64,000 nt of DNA, taken from Halobacteriales archaeon QS_4_70_19. Its GTDB lineage: Archaea; Halobacteriota; Halobacteria; Halobacteriales; Haloarculaceae. The translations under genes were made by a program, and so were the position numbers. Numbering within the stretch: the first letter of the stretch is position 1; every line of letters begins with the position of its first letter. Shown in pieces: positions 51,991 through 61,600 of this stretch. The notes under the pieces were generated by a model, which saw only the letters and a list, made by a program, of their open reading frames with translations, was not told the DNA's origin and searched no databases. The stretch is from assembly GCA_003020985.1 (NCBI GenBank), contig PXRM01000020.1, positions 21,771-85,770 on the forward strand. The letters are read 5' to 3'.

Positions 51991-52788
51991 TCAGTCCGTT
52001 GCCGCCAGCGCCGGCACTACCCGCGACGGGTTGGCGCCGAACGCGCGCCGCATCGTGTCCTCGGGGACTGAGCAGGTGAGCAGTGTCATCACCGCGACGT
52101 TCGGATGGGCCTCCCCGGCGCGGCTGGCGAACAGCACCCGGTCGGGGTGTTCGCGGAGGGCCCGCTCCAGCAGCGCCCGGGACCGGACCGTCCCGGTGTC
52201 GAGGTAGAGGTCGTCGTGTCGCTCCAGGAGGTCCACGGCGGTCGCGAACAGCTCGCGTGTGCCCGGGTCGCCGCCGATGCCGCCGAGCACCACCGGGAAT
52301 CCCCGTCCGCAGAGCCCGGTGACGCGCGATGGCGGGAGCCGCCGGCCGGCGGTTACGAGCACGGGGAGGCCCACGTTACCGAGCGCGTCCAGCGTCGTCG
52401 GCGCCGGGAGCCCGTCCCGGATCGGGTCCAGCGCGAACCCGTGGAACCGGTCGTCGTAGCCGTACTGGGCGACCGACTCCGGGTCCGGGTGGTCCCCCGG
52501 ACGGGAGCGCTCGCCCGGTGGGTCCGCCGGCTCGCGCGGTCCGGAGAGCCGGGCGAAGGGGAGGAACGGCCGGTCGACCGAGCGCCTGGCGACCGCGTTG
52601 TTGGCCGCCAGGTAGTCGCCGCCGCCCGGGTCGGAGGGCGGTGTGACGACAGCCCGGACCACCCCCGCCTGCCGGAGTTCGCGCTCCAGGCGGTCGGGTG
52701 CGACAGCACGACCACGGGAAGCGCCCCGCTCCGCGACCAGCGTCGCCCCGACGTCGACGACCCGGAACCCGTGCTCCAGTTCGAGCAT
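51991..52788 (-). CDS. Amidohydrolase-like TIM-barrel protein
   Basis: A 265-residue protein with features of the amidohydrolase_2/TatD-like barrel: FRVVDVGATLVAE (no H-x-H), DDRFHGFALDPIRDGLPAPT, TLDALGNVGLPVLVTAGRRL and YLDTGTVRSRALLERALREH, then HPDRVLFASRAGEAHPNVA. Several metal ligands normally seen in the family (H-x-H at the first strand) are absent, so the enzyme may be inactive or use another mechanism. Function not assigned. Confidence 0.65.
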   Translation of the reverse strand: MLELEHGFRVVDVGATLVAERGASRGRAVAPDRLERELRQAGVVRAVVTPPSDPGGGDYLAANNAVARRSVDRPFLPFARLSGPREPADPPGERSRPGDHPDPESVAQYGYDDRFHGFALDPIRDGLPAPTTLDALGNVGLPVLVTAGRRLPPSRVTGLCGRGFPVVLGGIGGDPGTRELFATAVDLLERHDDLYLDTGTVRSRALLERALREHPDRVLFASRAGEAHPNVAVMTLLTCSVPEDTMRRAFGANPSRVVPALAATD

Positions 52789-53099
52789 ACCGACCCCTCG
52801 GTAGCGGTCCGCAAAACCGTTCCCCCGACTTCGATGTCCCCGGTGGCGGCGCGTCCCGGTCCGACCGGGTCAGTGCGGGTGGAACTGTCAGGTGTCTGGT
52901 CGGTACGGCCGACGTCGCGACGGCGGGCCCCGAGAGATCATAAGCACCCCTGCAATCAGGGGGCTCACGTCGACTGTCGGTTCCGGCAACTTATGTCGCC
53001 CGAGTTTGTATAAGGGTCCCTTAGTCACATGGCAGTGTTCGTATTGTATTGTCACACATATAGCGAGGCTTTACGGAGGGGTCCACTACAAGGCACGGT
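52789..53099. promoter_or_regulatory. Regulatory gap upstream of an HTH gene: hairpin and palindromic operator at TATA
   Basis: This 311-bp gap has no convincing gene. It holds a hairpin CCCCTG-CAAT-CAGGGG (52947-52962). A perfect 11-bp palindrome AAGGGTCCCTT (53012-53022) overlaps a TATA-like TATAA (53009-53013), a layout typical of repressor control. A second TATA-like ATATAG sits at 53058-53063, about 40 nt before the ATG at 53100. The palindrome is a plausible operator for the small HTH protein downstream (inference). Confidence 0.55.
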
Positions 53100-53372
53100 A
53101 TGAGCACGACGCAGGAGGAGCAGGCGCCCGAGTCGCCCCTGACAGACCCCGAGTTCCGCGAGCGGCTTCGCGAGCTGCCGCCCAGCGCGAAACTGGTCGC
53201 GAAGGTCCTCGAGGACTCCTCGCCGCTCTCGCAGGGACAGCTCGCCGAGGAGTCGCTGCTCCCCGACCGGACGGTCCGCTACGCACTCAATCGCCTGGAG
53301 GAGGAGGACCTCGTCCGGTCCCGCTACTCCTTCCACGACGCCCGCAAGCAGGTCTACTTCCTCGCCGAGTGA
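53100..53372 (+). CDS. Small winged-helix (MarR-like) DNA-binding protein
   Basis: A 90-residue regulator. One winged helix covers most of it: LPPSAKLVAKVLEDSSPLSQ, QLAEESLLPDRTVRYALNRL, then EEEDLVRSRYSFHDARKQVY. Haloarchaea have many such single-domain MarR/HTH proteins. A palindromic, TATA-overlapping candidate operator lies about 80 nt upstream of its ATG, consistent with autoregulation. Confidence 0.8.
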   Translation: MSTTQEEQAPESPLTDPEFRERLRELPPSAKLVAKVLEDSSPLSQGQLAEESLLPDRTVRYALNRLEEEDLVRSRYSFHDARKQVYFLAE

Positions 53373-53414
53373 CCCCCGCCCACCCTTTTTCTCCTCCCCC
53401 GCCGACCCGCGGGT

Positions 53415-54218
53415 ATGGACTGCACACGCGTTCCGCTGCAGGTCGCGACCCGCGCGCCCACTGGCCGGACCGCCGCCTACTGTCTCGGGACCGACGAGGC
53501 ACTGCTGGTCGACCCCGCCGCCGGGAGCGACGCCCTCGACGACGTGCTCGCCGACCGGACCGTCGCCCACGTCGCCCTCACCCACCACCACCCGGACCAC
53601 GCGGGCGCCGTCGCCCACTACGCCGAAACCCACGACGCGACGGTCTGGTGCCGGTACGGCCGCCGGGCCGACTTCGAGGCCGCCACCGGCATCGCGCCGG
53701 ACCGGACGTTCGTCGACGGCACGACCATCCCGACGGCCGGGAGGGACGTGACCGTCATCGATCTGCCGGGTCACGCCCCCGAACACGTCGGCTTCCGGTT
53801 CGCGGACGGCGAGACGGGCGCGGCCCCCGGTGACGGCTACCTCGTCGGCGACCTGGCTGTCGCCGCCGGGAGCGTCGTCGTCGGCGCGCCGGAGGGGGAC
53901 ATGCGGGCGTACGTCTCGTCGCTCCGCCGGCTCTGGGCCCGCGACCCCGACACGCTCTATCCCGCCCACGGCCCGGTCATCGACGACCCCCGGGGGGCCT
54001 GCAGCCGTCTCATCGACCACCGCCGCGACCGGGAGGGCCGCGTCCGCGACGCCGTCCACGGCGGGGCCAGGACCGTCGCCGAGATCACCGACGCTGCCTA
54101 CGAGAAGGACCTCTCCGGGGTCCGCGACATGGCCGAGGCGACCGTCGTCGCCCACCTCGAGAAGCTCTCGGTCGAGGGACGCGTCCGCTGGGACGGGGCG
54201 GAGGCGGCGCCCGGGTAG
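53415..54218 (+). CDS. MBL-fold metallohydrolase with winged-helix tail
   Basis: A 267-residue metallo-beta-lactamase-fold hydrolase. Metal ligands are the H-x-H-x-D-H motif in HVALTHHHPDHAGAV, then His in IDLPGHAPEHVGFRF, Asp in DGYLVGDLAVAAGSVV and the late His in LYPAHGPVIDDPRG. The C-terminal 60 residues form a helical, HTH-like tail (MAEATVVAHLEKLSVEGRVR), as in LACTB2-like proteins. It may act on RNA, lactones or acyl esters; substrate unknown. Confidence 0.88.
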   Translation: MDCTRVPLQVATRAPTGRTAAYCLGTDEALLVDPAAGSDALDDVLADRTVAHVALTHHHPDHAGAVAHYAETHDATVWCRYGRRADFEAATGIAPDRTFVDGTTIPTAGRDVTVIDLPGHAPEHVGFRFADGETGAAPGDGYLVGDLAVAAGSVVVGAPEGDMRAYVSSLRRLWARDPDTLYPAHGPVIDDPRGACSRLIDHRRDREGRVRDAVHGGARTVAEITDAAYEKDLSGVRDMAEATVVAHLEKLSVEGRVRWDGAEAAPG

Positions 54219-54363
54219 CCCCCACCGGAGAAGGTGATATAGCCGCGGAGCTGCTCGTATCTCAACTAGGCGGCGGATTATCGGATAATCCGGCGGATTT
54301 CCGGGTCGTGTCACGAGTTCTCATCACACAACGACTATACTGCCGCCTGCCGAGTCCGGGCGT

Positions 54364-55041
54364 GTGTCCACCCTCGTCTCGCTGGTCGCCGGCATCGCCT
54401 TCGGGCTGGCGCTCGCGGCGCCCCCCGGGCCGATGAACGCCGTCATCGCCGAGGAGTCCGTCCTCCGGGGGTGGGGGTCGGGGTTCCGAGCCGGACTCGG
54501 CGCGGCCACGGCCGATCTCATCTTCTTCCTGCTGGCGGTGGCCGGTGTGGTCGCGTTCGTCCGCCGCTCGGCGCTCGTGACGGGACTGATGGTCGGTGTC
54601 GGCGGCATCCTGATGCTCTACTTCGCGTACGGGGCGGCATCGGGCGCTCGCGGCCGGTTCACCGATGTCGACGCCGCGCTGGACGAGTCCAGCCGTGGCT
54701 TCCGCAAGGCGTTCGTCCTCGCGCTCACGAACCCCTACCAGATCGTCTTCTGGCTCACGGTCGGCGTCGGCCTCCTCGAACCGGGGACGCTCGACGCGCT
54801 GGCGCCGCTCTCGGCGGCACTGGAGGGGCTGCTCGTCGTCGAGACCGGATCACCGGCGCTGCTCGTGGGCCTGTTCGCCGGCATCGGCGTCTGGATCGTC
54901 GGGTTCCCGGCGGCGCTCGTGGGAGCCCAGCGGCGCGTCGACCGGCTCGCGCCCGTCGTAGCCGGGGTCAGTGCCGTGGTGCTCGCGGGGTTCGGCGTCT
55001 TCTACCTCCTCCGGGCGGCCGAGACGCTGTCGGGCCTCTGA
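54364..55041 (+). CDS. LysE-family amino acid exporter
   Basis: A 225-residue membrane protein with about six hydrophobic segments, of the LysE/RhtB translocator family. It begins with the family pattern LVAGIAFGLALAAPPGPMNA (the P-P-G-P loop), and continues LIFFLLAVAGVVAFVRRSAL and AFVLALTNPYQIVFWLTVGV (the N-P sequence also typical). It should export amino acids or related metabolites. GTG at 54364 is the start used. Confidence 0.86.
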   Translation: MSTLVSLVAGIAFGLALAAPPGPMNAVIAEESVLRGWGSGFRAGLGAATADLIFFLLAVAGVVAFVRRSALVTGLMVGVGGILMLYFAYGAASGARGRFTDVDAALDESSRGFRKAFVLALTNPYQIVFWLTVGVGLLEPGTLDALAPLSAALEGLLVVETGSPALLVGLFAGIGVWIVGFPAALVGAQRRVDRLAPVVAGVSAVVLAGFGVFYLLRAAETLSGL

Positions 55042-55056
55042 CCCCCGTCCGGGCAG

Positions 55057-55752
55057 TTACTCCGGCTCGTCGGGCGTCGTCGGCTCCATGTCGGCGATCT
55101 CCGCCTCCAGCCACTCCTTGAACCACCGGACGCGTTTGAGGCGCTTGTGGGCGATGCTCTCGGCCGTGTTCGACTGGACGCGGGCGGCGGCGTCCTCGCC
55201 CCGCTCCAGTACGCGCCCGACCATCTCGTTGGCGTCCATGTGGGTCCGGGACTCGTAGCCCATCCGCAGCAGCATCAGCGCGGTCCCGTTGGCCCCGACC
55301 TTGTCTAGCAGGTCGGCCTCCATCAAGCAGCGCGACTCCAGCGTCACGTCGTCGAGGTCGCCCTGGTAGGAGTGCTCGCGCACCGCGCGACAGACCGCGT
55401 CGACGAACGAGGCCGGGTAGTCCCCGTGGGTGCCGAGATACTCCCGGGCGACGCGGGCCCCCTCCTCGGCGTGGACGTCCTGGTCGGCCTCCAGCTTCGA
55501 GATGTCGTGGAACAGCGCCGCGACACGGGTCACGTCCACGTTCGCTCCCTCCTCGCGGGCGATCTTGCTGGCGAGTTCGGTCACGTTGAGGATGTGGTTG
55601 AACCGGTACTCCGCGCTGTGCCACGGGTACCAGCGCATCCGACCGCCCTCCTCCTCGTTCTCGACTGACGCGGCGAGGTAGTCGTGGACGAACCGCTTCA
55701 TCGCGTCGAACTCCGCCTCGGTGACGGGAGATTCCTTGATTTCAACGCCCAT
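55057..55752 (-). CDS. HD-domain phosphohydrolase
   Basis: A 231-residue HD-superfamily metal-dependent phosphohydrolase. Metal residues are visible as His in YRFNHILNVTELASKIA, the His-Asp pair in AALFHDISKLEADQDVHAEE, and VREHSYQGDLDDVTLESR, with Asp in EADLLDKVGANGTALML. Substrate may be a nucleotide. The ATG at 55752 (MGVEIKESPVTEAEFDAMKR) is chosen. Confidence 0.88.
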   Translation of the reverse strand: MGVEIKESPVTEAEFDAMKRFVHDYLAASVENEEEGGRMRWYPWHSAEYRFNHILNVTELASKIAREEGANVDVTRVAALFHDISKLEADQDVHAEEGARVAREYLGTHGDYPASFVDAVCRAVREHSYQGDLDDVTLESRCLMEADLLDKVGANGTALMLLRMGYESRTHMDANEMVGRVLERGEDAAARVQSNTAESIAHKRLKRVRWFKEWLEAEIADMEPTTPDEPE

Positions 55753-56140
55753 CGACCCACCTCCGGGCTCCGCGTTCCGCGCGAACGTCAATCATGTTAC
55801 GTAAGTAAACGTGGTTTCGAGTCTTATGGATTATGGTACCGACCGGGGAACGAATCCGTCTCAAGACTGGTCGAGTAGCCCCAAAACGGGCGTAACGGCG
55901 GATGGTGGCTCCGCTCGACCACCGTTCGGGTGTTACTGGTTCCTGACACCACTGGATGGGCGGACAGTCACGGCGCGGCGCTTTTCCCGGCGCGCTCCCC
56001 GCCGTCCCGCATGAACGTCCGACAGGTCGTCCTCCGGACACGATTCCGAGCGTCGCCGACCCGGCCCGACTGGTGGACGCGTGTCCAGGGCCCCCACGTG
56101 CGAGGTGGTTTTATACTGGGTCCCGTCGTCATCCACAGAT
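55753..56140. other. Divergent intergenic region between HD and GNAT genes
   Basis: This 388-bp stretch has no gene that I can support. Near its left end TTACGTAAGTAAAC (55798-55811) contains a palindrome TTACGTAA and gives an AT-rich block about 45-60 nt before the HD gene on the minus strand. On the right, GGTTTTATACTGG (56106-56118) is a TATA-like box about 28 nt before the GNAT ATG, implying a leaderless start. Confidence 0.5.
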
Positions 56141-56803
56141 ATGCAGGTCCGAGAAGCCACTCCGGCGGACGAGTCGGCCATCCGGTCTATCGCGAAGCGG
56201 TCGATGGAGGCGTCGTACTCCCTCTCTCCGGGCGCGATCGAGGAGGCCATCGTGCGCTGGTACTCCAGCGAGACGTTCACCGAGCGGCTCGAGGACGACG
56301 ACGTTCTCTACGGCGACGTCAACTGGCTCCACGTCGACCCGATGCATCGGGGCGAGGGAATCGGCGAGGACCTGTTCAACGAGACCCGCAAAGCGCTCCG
56401 GAACCACGGCGCCGAGACCATCCGCGGGCGTGTCCTCTCGGACAACACGGAGGGGAACAAGTTCTACGAGCGCCAGGGGCTCGTCAAGAGCGGCGAGGGG
56501 AAGGTCGACCTCGACGGCCCCACCTTCGTCGAGAACGTCTACACGGACGCCGAGACGGACGACCTGGAGGCGACCGCGACGCCGGACGGCACCGAGGTCT
56601 TCGTCGACCACCTCGACACCGACCGTGGCTCGAAGGGGGCGTTCCACGTCGTCTACACGGACGAGGAGCGCGAGGACAAGTGGGGCTTCTTCTGTGGCAA
56701 CTGCGACTCGTTCATCACCTCGATGGACACGATGGGTCGGATGGAGTGTGACGCCTGCGGGAACCAGCGCAAACCGACGCGCTGGGACGCCGCCTACATG
56801 TAA
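56141..56803 (+). CDS. GNAT acetyltransferase fused to a C-terminal zinc-finger domain
   Basis: A 220-residue protein. The N-terminal GNAT domain (about 1-140) has MQVREATPADESAIRSIAKR, then WLHVDPMHRGEGIGEDLFNE (acetyl-CoA loop) and LSDNTEGNKFYERQGLVKSG. The C-terminal region (about 165-220) carries four cysteines as FFCGNCDSFITSMDTMGRME and CDACGNQRKP, forming a zinc ribbon. Such fusions occur in haloarchaea; the ribbon probably recruits a protein or nucleic acid. Substrate unknown. Confidence 0.88.
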   Translation: MQVREATPADESAIRSIAKRSMEASYSLSPGAIEEAIVRWYSSETFTERLEDDDVLYGDVNWLHVDPMHRGEGIGEDLFNETRKALRNHGAETIRGRVLSDNTEGNKFYERQGLVKSGEGKVDLDGPTFVENVYTDAETDDLEATATPDGTEVFVDHLDTDRGSKGAFHVVYTDEEREDKWGFFCGNCDSFITSMDTMGRMECDACGNQRKPTRWDAAYM

Positions 56804-56824
56804 CGTCGGGCTGACCCCCGTCGT

Positions 56825-57097
56825 TCAGTCCAGGTACTCCTCCTCCCAGTCGCGCCGGGCGTCGATCTCCCGGCGACCGCGGCGCGTCAGCGTGTAGTAG
56901 TTCGTGCGGCGGTCGTGCTGTCCCTTCTCGACCAGCCCCTTCTCGACCAGGGTGTCGAGGTTGGGGTAGAGTCGCCCGTGGTGGATCTCCTTCTCGTAGT
57001 AGTCCTCGAGCTCCTCCTTGATGGCCAGGCCGTGGGGCTCCTCGCGACCCGCGATGACGTACAGCAGGTCCCGCTGGAAACCGGTGAGGTCGTACAT
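56825..57097 (-). CDS. PadR-family transcriptional regulator
   Basis: A 90-residue PadR-type winged-helix protein: MYDLTGFQRDLLYVIAGREE, PHGLAIKEELEDYYEKEIHH, GRLYPNLDTLVEKGLVEKGQ and DRRTNYYTLTRRGRREI. The tail ends in an acidic helix. It lacks the long C-terminal dimer domain of full-length PadR, as in the short haloarchaeal versions. Target unknown. Convergent with the GNAT gene. Confidence 0.9.
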   Translation of the reverse strand: MYDLTGFQRDLLYVIAGREEPHGLAIKEELEDYYEKEIHHGRLYPNLDTLVEKGLVEKGQHDRRTNYYTLTRRGRREIDARRDWEEEYLD

Positions 57098-57494
57098 AGA
57101 CGAGTACCTATGAACGTTTTACTGTCGATATCGAATAAGTATACCGATTTCATCATGTCACTCCCCGAATCTGTACGGCGGGCCGATTCGTCCGGCCGCT
57201 GGACGCCGAGCAGCGCCCCAGCGGGCGCTCGTGCCCTTCGTGCCACGGCCGGGGAACGGACGGCGACCTACGTCTCCGGCTACTGACCTGTCGTCCCGCG
57301 CGACCATCGGCCGAACCGGTCGCTACGTGATACGTTCCGAAAGGAAAGCAAGGGCCGACCGGATGAAAAGGCCGGTCGGCCGTTGCCGCCCTGAATTGGT
57401 CCCCGCTGACGCTTCGGCCCTCCAAGCGAAGCGTCACTCGGTACGAGTCGTCGTTTCCACTTAAGCCTACCGACCGAAGACGGACCGCTGCCGG
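57098..57494. ncRNA. Gene-free gap with two strong hairpins (candidate structured RNA)
   Basis: About 397 bp without a credible protein gene. Two perfect 10-bp stems lie close together. In the first, GGCCGACCGG (57353-57362) pairs with CCGGTCGGCC (57372-57381) over a 9-nt loop. In the second, TGACGCTTCG (57407-57416) pairs with CGAAGCGTCA (57427-57436) over a 10-nt loop. They are GC-rich, near-tandem and about 25 nt apart, which is unusual for random intergenic DNA. They may be a small RNA or terminator pair; the transcribed strand is unknown. I see no RNase P, SRP or tRNA signature. Confidence 0.35.
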
Positions 57495-57641
57495 TCAGAT
57501 GTACTCCTCCTCGAGTACCCACCCGAGGGCACGCTTGTAGTACGTGAACATCTGCCGGACGCCCTCGTGGTTCATCTCCTCGTCGTCCAGTTCCGCCTTC
57601 AGAAACTCGTACTGCTCCCGGATCTCCTCTTCGTCTCGCAT
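57495..57641 (-). CDS. Conserved-looking 48-residue small protein
   Basis: ATG at 57641 on the minus strand gives MRDEEEIREQYEFLKAELDD, then EEMNHEGVRQMFTYYKRALG and WVLEEEYI before a TGA. The acidic composition, clean start and stop, and balanced helical pattern argue for a real small haloarchaeal gene. No motif; function unknown. It is divergent from the PAC2 gene downstream. Confidence 0.6.
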   Translation of the reverse strand: MRDEEEIREQYEFLKAELDDEEMNHEGVRQMFTYYKRALGWVLEEEYI

Positions 57642-57792
57642 GCGAATCCGGTACGGACGCCGGCCGGAAGAACCTGACCCCAGCGGCCGACGGGTCCGCC
57701 AGGTCCTGGGATTCGACCGGGCGCGGGCCGGACCGTCGGGACGACTTCTCCGACCTGTGGGGGTTCAAGTACCGGGCCTCCGACGCCGGAAT

Positions 57793-58551
57793 ATGGACGA
57801 GTTCGACGTCAAGGAGTACGCGACCCCCGAACTGGAGGAGCCGGTGCTCGTCGAGGGCCTGCCCGGCGTCGGTCACGTCGGGAAACTGGTGGCCGAACAC
57901 TTGCTGGAGGAGTTCGAGGAGGCCGAGCTCGTACGCCGGGTCTACTCGGAGCACTTCCCCCCACAGGTCGCCGTCGAGGACGACGGCACCACCACCATGG
58001 CCTCCGCGGAGTTCCACGCCGTCCGCACGGACGGGGCGGACCTGCTCCTGCTGTCGGGCGACCACCAGGCGACCGACGCCCCGGGGCACTACCGGTTGAC
58101 CGACCGCTTCCTGGACGTGGCCGACGCGTTCGGCGTCGAGCGCGCGTTCGCGCTCGGCGGCGTCCCCACGGGCGAACTCATCGAGGAGTACGCCGTCGTC
58201 GGCGCCGCCACCGACGACGAACAGGTCGCCGAACTGAAGACGGCGGGCGTGGAGTTCCGCGAGGACGAGCCCGCCGGCGGCATCGTCGGCGTGAGCGGCC
58301 TCCTGCTCGGTCTGGGCGAGCGCCGCGACCTGCCGACGGCCTGTCTCATGGGCGAGACCTCCGGCTACCTGGTCGACCCTAAGAGCGCCCGCGCGGTGCT
58401 CGAGGTGCTCCAGGAGGTCGTCGACTTCGACATCGGCTACGCCTCCCTGGAGGACCGGGCGGAGGAGATGGAGGAGGTCATCAAGAAGATCCAGGAGATG
58501 GAGCAGGGCACCCAGGCCCCCGCGGACGAGGACCTGCGCTACATCGGATGA
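57793..58551 (+). CDS. PAC2-family protein (proteasome-assembly-chaperone-like)
   Basis: A 252-residue protein of the PAC2 family. It has EPVLVEGLPGVGHVGKLVAE near the N-terminus, LLLLSGDHQATDAPGHYRLT, RAFALGGVPTGELIEEYAVV, and GIVGVSGLLLGLGERRDLPT. The C-terminus is a charged coiled-coil helix (SLEDRAEEMEEVIKKIQEME). Archaeal PAC2 proteins may be proteasome-related or ATP-grasp-like; exact role unknown. The ATG at 57793 is preferred to a longer upstream frame. Confidence 0.88.
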   Translation: MDEFDVKEYATPELEEPVLVEGLPGVGHVGKLVAEHLLEEFEEAELVRRVYSEHFPPQVAVEDDGTTTMASAEFHAVRTDGADLLLLSGDHQATDAPGHYRLTDRFLDVADAFGVERAFALGGVPTGELIEEYAVVGAATDDEQVAELKTAGVEFREDEPAGGIVGVSGLLLGLGERRDLPTACLMGETSGYLVDPKSARAVLEVLQEVVDFDIGYASLEDRAEEMEEVIKKIQEMEQGTQAPADEDLRYIG

Positions 58552-58604
58552 GGAGCCGGCGGACGGCGGACCGCGCCGCCGGTGGGAGCAGTTGACAGCC
58601 GGAC

Positions 58605-61600
58605 TCAGTCGTCGGTGAACCCGCGCGTGCCGGTCAGCGTCGATTCTGTCCCCGAACTCCCCGTGCCGCCGCCGACGACGGTGACATCGTTGGTGCCACC
58701 GAACGGCGTTCCGTCGGCCTCGGCGGGGCCGAAGGTGAACTGGCCGTTGGCATCGGGGACCTCGACGAAGTAGGTGAACTCGGCGGGGTCGTCGTTCTCG
58801 CCGATCGGACCGACCGTCCCGAAGTCGACCGTGTCGCCATCCTGGGTTCCATCGCCGCCGGTGACCTCCCAGTCGGCCGAGGGGAGCGAGTCGGTCACCC
58901 GCGCCGACTCGGAGAGCGCCGTGACGGTGACGTCGACCCGGTGGGTCGCGCCGGGCGTGTACGGGTCCCGTGGCTCCCCGCGCGAGCCCGAGACGGCGAG
59001 GCTGCCCGCGTCATCGTTCCACGCGTCGCCGCGGCCGAACCTGATCTCCTCGCCCTCGACCGTGCGGACCTGCTGGAAGCCCAGCGCCGAAGTGAACACG
59101 AGGTAGCCGAGGAAGGAGACGGTGTAATCGAGCAGGCCGAACGGGTGGAGGTTGGCCTGGCTCGCCGGCGGCAGCAGCGAGCCGATGACGTGGACGCCGG
59201 TCCCGTCGGTGCCCGAGGTGAGCGACCCCGTCGCGATGTCGCCCTCGATGCGGCCGGCGACCGACGCGGCCGCCGGCCCGTCGGTGAACGCCGACTCGGT
59301 GACGAGGTGGCTGGGGGCCTGGCCGCTCACGTTGTAGCCCATCGGCGCGACCTTCCAGAGCTGGTTCTGGATGGGTCGCACGTCCGTCATGAGCGGGTGC
59401 TCGAGGTCCTTGTCCGTGTAGCGGGCCACGTCCTGGGTGGTGGTGCGGACGGCGTCGTCCCCGAACTGGTCGCCGGCGACGAGCTCGTTGTCCAGCCCGC
59501 GGAGCAGGTTGACGCCCGTGTCCGTGAGGACGAGGTTCCCGCCGTCGTCGACGAACTGGTCCAGTGCGGCGTAGTAGGCCTCGTTGGTCGCGCTGGAGTC
59601 GGCGGCGCGCGCGCCCGACCCCAGGTAGTCGTGGATGACGACCGCCTGGTCGTACGCAGACAGCGCCCCGTCCGCCACGTCAGCGACGGGGACGGCGTCG
59701 ACCGTCCCGGCGTCCTCGATGGCCGCGTCGTAGTCAGCGAGGAACTGGAGCGGCGTCACCTCGTAGTCGCGCTGCTCGTACCCCAGCACCTCCTTCGGGT
59801 CCGGGTTCCGGCCGTCCGACGAGAGCGTGGCGAACTGCACGTCCACCTGCTTCGCCTCCACCATCTCGTTCGAGAGCCGGAGGGTCCACTGGCCGGGCTC
59901 GGGGTCCGCGACGTCCCACTCGGGGAAGCCACAGCACTTCCCGCCGACGCGCGTCCCGGTGATGCTCTCGAACTCGTGGACGATCTCGCCCGACGGCGAG
60001 ATGAGTTCGAGGTCCATGATGGCGCTGTGCGAGTGCGTGTGGACCTGCATGCTGTGCAGGCCCGGCGGCACCTCCTGCGAGACGGTCGAGACGCCCTCCG
60101 CCGCGACCACGGTGGATTCGGTCTCTCGACTGGTCGAGGTGCCACCGTCGCCGGTCTCGCCGAAGAACTCGGCCGTGATCTCGTACTGCGAGACGGTGTT
60201 CGCGTACGTCTCCGCGATGAACGTGTACGTCCCCGACTTCTCGATGGGGACGTTGCTCATCGTCTCCGGGTTGCTCGCCGTCACGGCGCTCCCGACCCGC
60301 TTGCCGTCGGGATCCTCGAGGTAGAACTCCAGGTCGTTCCCCGGCGGCGTCCAGCTCAGCGCGGCGTCGAGCTTGAACGGCTCGCCGTCCAGGTCCGCCG
60401 TGTCGAACGTCTCCTCGACGGTGGTCGTACCGGGCGCTCCAGGGCCGATGGTTCCCGACGCGGAGAACTCGTCCACCACGCCGACCGACGACGCGAAGTT
60501 CAGGTCGTCGGACGAGCGGGTGAGCGGGTCGTCCGGTGCGAGTACCTCGCCATCGACGACGTCGACCTCGGTCGGCGTGACGAACGCCACGGCCTCGCCG
60601 TCGTCGTCCGCAGCGGTCTCTACCTTCGTCTCGACGGTGGTGGCGAACTCGTCGTCGGTCGTCGGCGTGTCCGAGTTGCGGACGGCGAACTCCGAGATGG
60701 TCCGGATCGCCTCCCGGTAGCCCAGCACCTCCATCCGCAGCAGTTCGGGATTGTAGACGTTCCCGCCGGCTATGTGGGAGAACGACATCTCGAAGTCCAG
60801 CGTCGTCATCCCGAGCCCACCGAGTTCCTCGGGGTGGGCCATCCAGTCGAGCATGGCGCCGGAGACGGTGTAGCCGATGGTGTCGTAGATGGTGGCGTAG
60901 TCGAAGGCGTCGTCCGGCGGCGTCCCGCCGACGAGGGGGATGCTCGGGTTCCCGATGGCGTCCCGGAGTGGCTCCGTGAGGTCGCCCGCGGTCTGCCACT
61001 CCGTCAGCGCCGCGTCGAGGTTCTCCTTGATGACCTCGCACATCGCGTACACCTCGTGGGCCTCCTCCAGGGTGTACTGGTCCTGTGAGATGAGCCCGAG
61101 GACGAAGTCCTCGAACAGCGGGCCGCCGTGGAGGTCGGCGCCGTAGTTGAGGTTCTCGTACGAGCGGAACTGCTCGACCACGGAGACGGCGTCCGGGACC
61201 TTCTCGTAGATGTATCTCGGCGCGTCACGCGGCTCGGCCGGGTTGTGCGCCGTGGTGATGTAGCCGACCGTCGGGTACTGACGGTTGGTGTCGAAGACCT
61301 CGGCGTTCCCGCGCTCGTACAGCGGCCCGGCCGGGGCTCGCGGCAGGCCCGTCCCCGGGCCGCCGAGCTGCCAGCCCGAGTCGTACTGCGGGCTCCGGAC
61401 GGCCCAGCCGTCCGGGTTCGTGAACCCGAAGATGAGGACGGCGTCCTCGAGTAGCTGCGGCAGGTCGCCCGCGTACTGGTCGCCCCGGGCGATGTTCTCG
61501 ACGATCCGAGCACCGGCCTCGGCCCCCGCCCGTTCCAGGCCGTGGAGCGAACAGGAGAAGAACACCTTCTCCTTCTCCTCGAAGGAGGCCCCGGCGGTGA

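Noticed and set aside
57098-57494. RNase P RNA, SRP RNA or a tRNA in the PadR-side gap
   Set aside because: No conserved RNase P core, no SRP loop motif and no tRNA T-arm sequence was found; only the two hairpins are supported.
58941-61088. A 715-residue plus-strand frame opposite the M14 carboxypeptidase
   Set aside because: Arginine/valine-rich antisense shadow without motifs.
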